A DNA stretch of 64,000 nucleotides from Amycolatopsis suaedae (GTDB taxonomy: Bacteria; Actinomycetota; Actinomycetes; Mycobacteriales; Pseudonocardiaceae), in contig NZ_SFCC01000005.1 in assembly GCF_004214935.1 (NCBI RefSeq), forward strand, positions 310,001-374,000, given 5' to 3'. Positions within the stretch are counted from its first letter, which is position 1; every line of letters starts with the position of its first letter. The notes beneath the pieces are model-generated. The model was not told the DNA's origin. It saw only the letters and a list, made by a program, of their open reading frames with translations, and searched no databases. The position numbers and the translations under genes are program-made. Shown piece by piece: positions 49,340 through 64,000 of the stretch.

Positions 49340-51049
49340 ATGGCGAAGATGCCCGCGATGGAAGCGGTCGTCGAGGTGCTCACCTCCGAGGGCGTCGACA
49401 CCGCGTTCGGCTGCCCCGGTGCCGCGATCCTCCCGCTGTACAAGGCGATGGAGGTGCGCGGCGGCATCGAGCACCTGACCGTGCGGCACGAGGAGGGCGC
49501 CACCCACATGGCCGACGGCTGGGCCCGCACGACCGGCAGGGTCGGCGTCGCCATCGGCACCTCCGGCCCGGCCGGAACCAACATGATCACCGGCCTGTAC
49601 ACGGCGATGGCCGACTCGGTCCCGATCATCTGTATCACCGGCCAGGCCGCGTCGACCAAGCTGCACCAGGAGGCGTTCCAGGCGGTGGACATCGTCGCCG
49701 TCGCCACGCCGGTCACCAAGTGGGCAGTGCAGATCAAGGAGGCGGCTACCGCGCCGTGGATCTTCCGCGAGGCGTTCCGCATCGCCCGCTCGGGCCGTCC
49801 CGGGCCGGTGCTGATCGACATCCCGGTCGACGTCGCGCAGGAGCTGATCGAATACGACCCTGCCATCGACGCCCCGCTGCCGGTGGAGCCGGTCCGGCCG
49901 CACCAGCCCCGCGTCGAGCGGGCGCTGGACCTGCTGCTGGAGTCCGACCGGCCGCTGATCCTGGCCGGTGGCGGGGTCATCACGGCCGGCGCGTCCGCGG
50001 AGTTACGGGAGCTGGCCGAGTACCTCGGCATCCCGGTCCAGGTGACGCTGATGGGCAAGGGCGCCATCGACGAGGACCACCCGCTGTTCGCCGGCATCAC
50101 CGGCGTGCAGACCTCGCAGCGCTACGGCAACGCGTCGTTCCTGGAGTCCGACACCGTGCTCGCGGTCGGTGCCCGGTTCGGCGACCGGCACACCGGGACG
50201 CTGGACGTCTACCGGGGCGAGCGCAAGTTCGTCCACGTCGACATCGAGCCGACCCAGCTGGGCAAGGTGTTCCCGCCCGACGTCGGCATCGTCTCCGACG
50301 CCCGGCTGTTCCTGCGGGCACTGCTGGACACCGCGAAGGCACGCGGCGCGGGCCGGCCCGCAGGGGCGTGGGCGGCCAGGATCGGCGAGCTGAAGGCGAC
50401 GCTGGGCCGCCGCGAGGACTTCGACAGCGTGCCGATCAAGGCGCCCAGGGTGTACAAGGAGATCAACGAGATCTTCGGCCCGGACACCTACTTCGTCACC
50501 GCGATCGGGCTGTACCAGATCTGGGGCGGGCAGCACCAGAAGGCGTACAAGCCGCGCCGCTACCAGATCTGCGGCCAGGCCGGCCCGCTCGGCTGGGAGA
50601 TCCCCGCCGCGATCGGCGTGCGCAAGGCGCTGGAGCGCACCGAGCCGGACGCCGAGGTGGTCGGCATCGTCGGCGACTACGGCTTCCAGTACCTGGTCGA
50701 GGAACTGGCCGTGGCCGCGCAGTACGACGTGCCGTTCGTGCTCATCATGATCAACAACGAGTACCTCGGGCTGATCCGCCAGGCGTCGCTGCCCTACGAC
50801 ATGAACTACCAGGTGGACATCCACTACGACGAGTTCGGCACGGACAACGTCAAGGTCATGGAGGCCTACGGCTGCTCGGGCCGCCGGGTGACCGAGCCCG
50901 GCGACATCCGCGACGCCATCGAGTGGGCCCGCAAGCAGGCCGTGGCGACCTCGCGTCCGGTGCTGGTGGAGGTCATGATCGAACGCGAGGCGAACACCCC
51001 GCACGGTCCCGCGATCGACGCCGTGCGCGAGTTCGAACCCGCCCCGTGA
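49340..51049 (+). CDS. gcl: Glyoxylate carboligase (tartronate semialdehyde synthase)
   Basis: A 569-residue ThDP enzyme joining two glyoxylates to tartronate semialdehyde and CO2. It follows E. coli Gcl closely: MAKMPAMEAVVEVLTSEGVD, TAFGCPGAAI, GTSGPAGTNMITGLYTAMAD, LHQEAFQAVDI, NCGQAGPLGW-like CGQAGPLGWEIPAA and the ThDP motif GDYGFQYLVEELAVAAQYDV ending in NN. Residue 51, in VRHEEGATHMADG, is Glu; E. coli Gcl has Val51 there (ARHVEG), the feature that sets it apart from nearly all ThDP enzymes. The protein also lacks the long C-terminal extension of E. coli Gcl. The ATG follows GAGAGGAG. Context still supports the Gcl role. Confidence 0.88.
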   Translation: MAKMPAMEAVVEVLTSEGVDTAFGCPGAAILPLYKAMEVRGGIEHLTVRHEEGATHMADGWARTTGRVGVAIGTSGPAGTNMITGLYTAMADSVPIICITGQAASTKLHQEAFQAVDIVAVATPVTKWAVQIKEAATAPWIFREAFRIARSGRPGPVLIDIPVDVAQELIEYDPAIDAPLPVEPVRPHQPRVERALDLLLESDRPLILAGGGVITAGASAELRELAEYLGIPVQVTLMGKGAIDEDHPLFAGITGVQTSQRYGNASFLESDTVLAVGARFGDRHTGTLDVYRGERKFVHVDIEPTQLGKVFPPDVGIVSDARLFLRALLDTAKARGAGRPAGAWAARIGELKATLGRREDFDSVPIKAPRVYKEINEIFGPDTYFVTAIGLYQIWGGQHQKAYKPRRYQICGQAGPLGWEIPAAIGVRKALERTEPDAEVVGIVGDYGFQYLVEELAVAAQYDVPFVLIMINNEYLGLIRQASLPYDMNYQVDIHYDEFGTDNVKVMEAYGCSGRRVTEPGDIRDAIEWARKQAVATSRPVLVEVMIEREANTPHGPAIDAVREFEPAP

Positions 51050-52164
51050 GGCACGTGCTGGTCGCGCCGGACAAGTTCAAGGGCTCGCTGACCGCCGCGG
51101 AGGTCGCCGCCACGGTGGCCGACGCGGTGACCCGGCGGCGCCCGGAGGTCCCGGTACGCCTCCTGCCGGTGGCCGACGGCGGCGACGGCACGGTCGACGC
51201 CGCCGTCGCCGCCGGGTTCCGCCGGGTCCGCACGCTGGTCAGCGGACCCACCGGGCAGCCGGTGCCGGCGTCGTTCGCCACCCGCGGCGGCACGGCCGTG
51301 GTGGAGCTGGCCGAGGCGTCCGGGCTGCACCGGCTGCCCGGTGGCACACCGGCGCCGCTGACGGCGACCAGCGCGGGCACCGGTGAGCTGATCGCGGCGG
51401 CGCTGCGAACCGATTGCCGCAGGCTGGTGCTCGGCGTCGGCGGCAGTGCCTGCACCGACGGCGGCGCGGGCATGCTTTCCGCGCTGGGCGCCCGGCTGCT
51501 CGACGGGGCGGGCGACGAGCTGCCGCCCGGGGGCGCCGCCCTGCGCGGCCTGGACCGGCTCGACCTGTCCGGACTGCCGTCCCGGTTGTCCGATGTGGAC
51601 ATCGAGCTGGCCTGCGATGTGGACAACCCGCTGCTCGGGCCGTCCGGCGCGGCCGCCGTCTACGGGCCGCAGAAGGGTGCCGGCCCGGCCGAGGTCACCG
51701 TGCTGGAGGACGGGCTGCGCCGCTGGTCGGAGGTGGCCGGGGCGGAGTACGCCGGTGTCCCGGGCGCGGGTGCCGCCGGCGGGGTCGGCTTCGCCGCGCT
51801 CGCGCTGCTGGGCGCGACCAGGCGGGACGGGATCGGGCTGCTGCTGGACCTGCTCGGGTTCGACGGCGCGCTGCGGGGCGCGCGGCTGGTCGTCACCGGG
51901 GAGGGCTCGCTCGACGAGCAGACGCTGCGCGGCAAGGCCCCGGCCGGGGTGGCCCGCGCCGCCGCCGAGGCCGGGGTGCCGGTGGCCGCGGTCGCCGGGC
52001 GCTGCCTGCTGTCCGGCGACCGGCTGCGGGAAGCCGGCATCGGGTCCGCCTACGCGCTGACCGATCTCGAACCGGACCCGGCCCGGTGCATGGCCGACGC
52101 CCGCGGCCTGCTGCACCGCCGGGTCATCCAACTGGCAGACGATCTTCTGGAGGACGCCTCGTGA
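51046..52164 (+). CDS. glxK: Glycerate kinase (GarK/GlxK type)
   Basis: A 372-residue class II glycerate kinase producing 2-phosphoglycerate. The N-terminus [18 protein letters not shown], the [13 protein letters not shown] motif, [20 protein letters not shown] and [17 protein letters not shown] are diagnostic. It is the last step bringing glyoxylate carbon to glycolysis. The GTG start overlaps the gcl stop (GTGA). Confidence 0.95.
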   Translation: MRHVLVAPDKFKGSLTAAEVAATVADAVTRRRPEVPVRLLPVADGGDGTVDAAVAAGFRRVRTLVSGPTGQPVPASFATRGGTAVVELAEASGLHRLPGGTPAPLTATSAGTGELIAAALRTDCRRLVLGVGGSACTDGGAGMLSALGARLLDGAGDELPPGGAALRGLDRLDLSGLPSRLSDVDIELACDVDNPLLGPSGAAAVYGPQKGAGPAEVTVLEDGLRRWSEVAGAEYAGVPGAGAAGGVGFAALALLGATRRDGIGLLLDLLGFDGALRGARLVVTGEGSLDEQTLRGKAPAGVARAAAEAGVPVAAVAGRCLLSGDRLREAGIGSAYALTDLEPDPARCMADARGLLHRRVIQLADDLLEDAS

Positions 52165-53483
52165 CCGACTTCGACCTGGTGGTCCGTAGCGACCGGGTGC
52201 TCACCCCGGACGGGGAACGGCCCGCGGCCGTCGGCGTCCGGGACGGCCGGATCGCCGCGGTCACCGCCCGCGGAGCCGCCTTGGACACCCGGCGCGACGA
52301 GGACCTCGGCGACGTCGCGTTGCTGCCCGGCCTGGTGGACACCCACGTGCACGTCAACGAACCCGGCCGCACCGAGTGGGAGGGCTTCGCCACGGCGACC
52401 GCGGCCGCGGCGGCGGGTGGCGTCACGACGCTGATCGACATGCCGCTGAACAGCCTGCCCTCCACCGTGTCCGCCGAGGCGCTGGCCGTCAAACGGGCGG
52501 CCGCCGCCGGCCGGTGCGTGATCGACGTCGGCTTCTGGGGCGGTGCGATCCCCGGCAACCTCGCCGATCTGCGCGACCTGCACGAGGCGGGGGTGTTCGG
52601 CTTCAAGTGCTTCCTGTCGCCGTCCGGTGTCGACGAGTTCCCGCCGCTGGACTGGGACGAGCTGGACGAGGTGCTGGCCGAGCTGTCGGCGTTCGACGGG
52701 CTGCTGATCGTGCACGCCGAGGACGCGGACGAGCTGGCGGCCGCGCCGCCCGCCGGTCCGTCCTACCGGGAGTTTCTCGCCTCCCGGCCGGACGCCGCCG
52801 AGGGCCGGGCCGTCGACGGCCTGCTCGCCCGCGCCGCCGCCACCGGCAACCGCGTGCACGTCCTCCACCTGTCGTCGGCCACCGCGCTGGGCGCACTCGC
52901 CGCCGCGCGGGCCGACGGTGTCCGGGTCACCGCGGAGACCTGCCCGCACTACCTGACGCTGGCCGCCGAGTCGATCGCCGACGGCGCGACCGAGTTCAAG
53001 TGCTGCCCGCCGATCCGCGGCGCGGCCAACCGGGACCGGCTGTGGGAAGGGCTGGCGGGCGGTGTCATCGACTGCGTCGTGTCCGACCACTCACCGTCCA
53101 CACCGGACCTCAAACACGGCGGGTTCGGCGAGGCTTGGGGCGGGATCTCCTCGCTGCAGCTCGGGCTGCCCGCGGTGTGGACGGCGGCCGCGGACCGTGG
53201 TCACCCGCTGGCGGACGTGGTGCGCTGGATGGCGAGCGCCCCGGCGGACCTGGTCGGGTTGCGGCACAAGGGCCGTATCGCCGTCGGCGCCGATGCCGAT
53301 CTGGTGGCGTTCGCCGACGGTGAGGAGTTCACCGTCGAGCCAGCCGAGCTGCGGCACCGGCACCCGCTCACCCCGTACGCCGGTGCCCGCCTGCGTGGCG
53401 TGGTGCGGCGGACGTGGCTGCGGGGCCGCGAGTCCGACGGCGAACCGGCGGGCAGGCTGTTGCACAGGAAGGAATCCCGATGA
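52161..53483 (+). CDS. allB: Allantoinase
   Basis: A 440-residue zinc amidohydrolase opening the ring of allantoin to allantoate. Metal ligands: [15 protein letters not shown] (two His), the Lys of [14 protein letters not shown] (carboxylated), His of VHAEDADEL, His of VLHLSSATA and Asp of [24 protein letters not shown] and CPHYLTL are also allantoinase-typical. The GTG start overlaps the glycerate kinase stop, and the stop overlaps allantoicase (ATGA). Confidence 0.95.
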   Translation: MTDFDLVVRSDRVLTPDGERPAAVGVRDGRIAAVTARGAALDTRRDEDLGDVALLPGLVDTHVHVNEPGRTEWEGFATATAAAAAGGVTTLIDMPLNSLPSTVSAEALAVKRAAAAGRCVIDVGFWGGAIPGNLADLRDLHEAGVFGFKCFLSPSGVDEFPPLDWDELDEVLAELSAFDGLLIVHAEDADELAAAPPAGPSYREFLASRPDAAEGRAVDGLLARAAATGNRVHVLHLSSATALGALAAARADGVRVTAETCPHYLTLAAESIADGATEFKCCPPIRGAANRDRLWEGLAGGVIDCVVSDHSPSTPDLKHGGFGEAWGGISSLQLGLPAVWTAAADRGHPLADVVRWMASAPADLVGLRHKGRIAVGADADLVAFADGEEFTVEPAELRHRHPLTPYAGARLRGVVRRTWLRGRESDGEPAGRLLHRKESR

Positions 53484-54538
53484 CCGACGACCTCACCACG
53501 CTGCCCGACCTCGCGTCCCGCCCGCACGGCGGATCGGTCATGGCGGCCAGCGACGAGTTCTTCGCCGACAAGGAAAACCTGATCAAGGCCGAGCCGCCGG
53601 TGTTCCGGCCGCACACGTTCACGCCGAAGGGTCAGGAGTACGACGGCTGGGAGACCCGGCGCCGGTTCGGGCGCACCGGCGGGAACGACTGGGTGCTGCT
53701 GCGGCTGGGCGCGCCCGGCGTCGTCCGCGCGGTCGACGTCGACACGTCGTACTTCCTCGGCAACTACCCCGAGCAGGTCCGCATCGAGGCGACCGGGGTC
53801 GAGGGTTATCCGGGCGTCGGGGAGCTGGACGCGGCGGAGTGGTTCGAGCTGCTCGCGCCGAGCAAGCTCACCGGTGGCGGGCACAACGTGTTCACCGTGA
53901 CCGACCCGCGCCGGGTGACCCACCTGCGACTGCACATCCTGCCCGACGGCGGGGTGGCGCGGCTGCGGGTGCACGGGGAGGTCGTGCCCGATCCCCGTGA
54001 CCTGGCCGGGCTGCCGTTCGACCTGGCCGCGACGGTGAACGGCGGCAGGGTCACCTCGTGCAGCGACAGCTTCTTCTCCCCGCCGGCGAACATGCTGCAG
54101 CCGGGTGAGTCGCGGTTCATGGCCGACGGCTGGGAGACCGCCCGGCGCCGGGACAGCGGTCACGACTGGGCCGTGGTGGCGCTGGCGTGCGCGGCCGTGC
54201 CGTCGGTCGCCGAGATCGCCACGACCCACTACCGCGGCAACCCGCCGGACCGGGTGGCGCTCTACGGTCTCGACGAGGCCGGGGCGTGGTTCCCCCTGCT
54301 GCCGCAGACGCGGGTGCAGGCCGACACGACGCACCGGTTCCGCATCCCGGCGACGCGGGCGGTCACCCACGTGCGGCTGGAGAACCATCCCGACGGCGGC
54401 ATCGGCCGGTTCCGGCTCTACGGCGAGCCGACCCCGGCCGCCCGCGAAGCCCTGACCCGCCGCTGGTTCGACGCGCTACCCGAACCGCAGGCGCGCGACG
54501 TGCTCGCCGCGGCCGGGCCGGACGGCCTGCTGCCGTGA
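53480..54538 (+). CDS. alc: Allantoicase
   Basis: A 352-residue protein of two repeated jelly-roll domains, hydrolysing allantoate to ureidoglycolate and urea. Each repeat opens with a Ser/Asp-rich strand ([32 protein letters not shown]) and has a [10 protein letters not shown] or [15 protein letters not shown] motif, then a Tyr- or His-rich strand ([25 protein letters not shown]). It is the last gene of the purine operon and is followed by several hairpins. Confidence 0.95.
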   Translation: MTDDLTTLPDLASRPHGGSVMAASDEFFADKENLIKAEPPVFRPHTFTPKGQEYDGWETRRRFGRTGGNDWVLLRLGAPGVVRAVDVDTSYFLGNYPEQVRIEATGVEGYPGVGELDAAEWFELLAPSKLTGGGHNVFTVTDPRRVTHLRLHILPDGGVARLRVHGEVVPDPRDLAGLPFDLAATVNGGRVTSCSDSFFSPPANMLQPGESRFMADGWETARRRDSGHDWAVVALACAAVPSVAEIATTHYRGNPPDRVALYGLDEAGAWFPLLPQTRVQADTTHRFRIPATRAVTHVRLENHPDGGIGRFRLYGEPTPAAREALTRRWFDALPEPQARDVLAAAGPDGLLP

Positions 54539-54568
54539 GGGGGGTCCCCACGGCGTCTTGCGCCAGGG

Positions 54569-54586
54569 CCCCGGCAAAGTCCGGGG
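54569..54586 (+). terminator. Hairpin after allantoicase
   Basis: CCCCGG-CAAAGT-CCGGGG, 30 bases after the allantoicase stop. The surrounding 23 bases (54562-54584) are a copy, 21 of 23 identical, of the complement of 9581-9603, so this hairpin is part of a dispersed repeat. It probably helps to end transcription of the purine operon. Confidence 0.5.
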
Positions 54587-54595
54587 TTGGTGACC

Positions 54596-54753
54596 GTGCA
54601 CGAAGGTGGAACTCGCGTGCCGGAACGCAGAACTCGCGTGCACGAGCGTGGAGTTCATACCGCGAGACACGCCTCTCACCAAGTGGCCCCGCGAGTCCCA
54701 CCTTCCTGCACGCGAGTCCCACGCTCCCGCACGCGAACTCCACCTTCACGCAC
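54596..54753. repeat. Long imperfect inverted repeat with ACTCGCGTGC units
   Basis: The ends match as complements in 21 of 25 positions (54596-54620 against 54729-54753). Inside, the unit GTGGRACTCGCGTGC-like recurs three times in each arm, in opposite orientation. It lies in the gap between the convergent allantoicase and polyketide synthase genes. No gene is visible. Folded RNA from either strand would be long and stable. Confidence 0.6.
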
Positions 54754-54766
54754 ACCACCCGACATT

Positions 54767-54819
54767 GCCGTGAAGGGGGCCCTCACGGCATCAGACGCCG
54801 TGATGGCCCCTTTCACGGC
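54767..54819. terminator. 53-bp near-palindrome, bidirectional terminator
   Basis: GCCGTGAAGGGGGCCCTCAC and on to CCCCTTTCACGGC pairs with itself along its whole length with few mismatches, and each half is again a smaller hairpin. It ends 8 bases before the stop of the polyketide synthase gene and serves both convergent genes. Its GTGAAGG...CCTTCAC-like core recalls the palindrome at 37175-37210. Confidence 0.7.
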
Positions 54820-54826
54820 ATCACGG

Positions 54827-64000
<9,174 letters not shown>

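Overview
The window is very GC-rich, with codon use, GTG starts and 1- to 4-base gene overlaps typical of an actinomycete. The GH2 exo-beta-D-glucosaminidase and the style of the intergenic palindromes point to the Pseudonocardiaceae, probably Amycolatopsis; this is an inference, since no database search was possible. All calls come from reading the sequence and its translations by hand.

Layout. (1) 1-16.1 kb, mixed chromosomal genes: an in-frame duplicated LuxR/LAL-type regulator running off the left edge, a secreted thaumatin-like protein, an APH-fold kinase, a gluconate permease/gluconokinase pair with a divergent FCD-GntR regulator and a clear double operator, an acyl-CoA oxidase, a 58-residue secreted peptide, a two-domain fatty acyl-CoA reductase behind a 26-bp TetR-like operator, an ACT-domain protein, a CsxA-like exo-glucosaminidase and an amidohydrolase. 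(2) 16.2-35.3 kb, a thiopeptide (pyridine-type thiazolyl peptide) gene cluster: a precursor peptide whose core holds ten cysteines (SAGCCCCTCSCCCCPCG), an E1-like/RRE protein, a YcaO cyclodehydratase ending in a PxPxP-type tail, two SagB-type azoline dehydrogenases, a split LanB dehydratase (glutamylation plus elimination proteins), a second SpaB_C protein that is the likely pyridine synthase, and tailoring genes (two glycosyltransferases, an FkbM methyltransferase, a second methyltransferase, an FAD monooxygenase and an alpha/beta hydrolase). (3) 35.3-37.2 kb, three small housekeeping genes. (4) 37.2-54.5 kb, a near-complete purine catabolism locus: PucR regulator, then uraD-uraH-uricase-xanthine dehydrogenase (three subunits)-guanine deaminase-purine permease-XdhC-AHR protein-hyi-glxR-gcl-glycerate kinase-allantoinase-allantoicase. 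(5) 54.8-64.0 kb, the 3' end of a modular type I polyketide synthase gene (two AT-DH-KR-ACP sets, no thioesterase) running off the right edge.

How the genes work together. In the thiopeptide cluster the leader peptide would be bound by the RRE of the E1-like protein. YcaO makes azolines from cysteines, the SagB proteins oxidise them to thiazoles, the split LanB turns Ser1 and Ser10 into dehydroalanines, and the SpaB_C protein joins these into a pyridine while releasing the leader. Sugars and methyl groups are then added. A 30-bp perfect palindrome after the precursor gene and paired operator-like repeats before it are the likely control points. In the purine locus, guanine and xanthine are carried to urate, allantoin, allantoate and ureidoglycolate, and the resulting glyoxylate goes through Gcl, GlxR and glycerate kinase to central metabolism. 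No ureidoglycolate lyase of a known family is present, which makes the AHR-family gene a candidate. The Gcl homologue carries Glu at position 51, where Escherichia coli Gcl has its hallmark valine.

No tRNA, rRNA, CRISPR array, insertion sequence or transposase was recognised. Long intergenic palindromes at 9226-9276, 37175-37210 and 54596-54819 are a recurrent feature of this genome.
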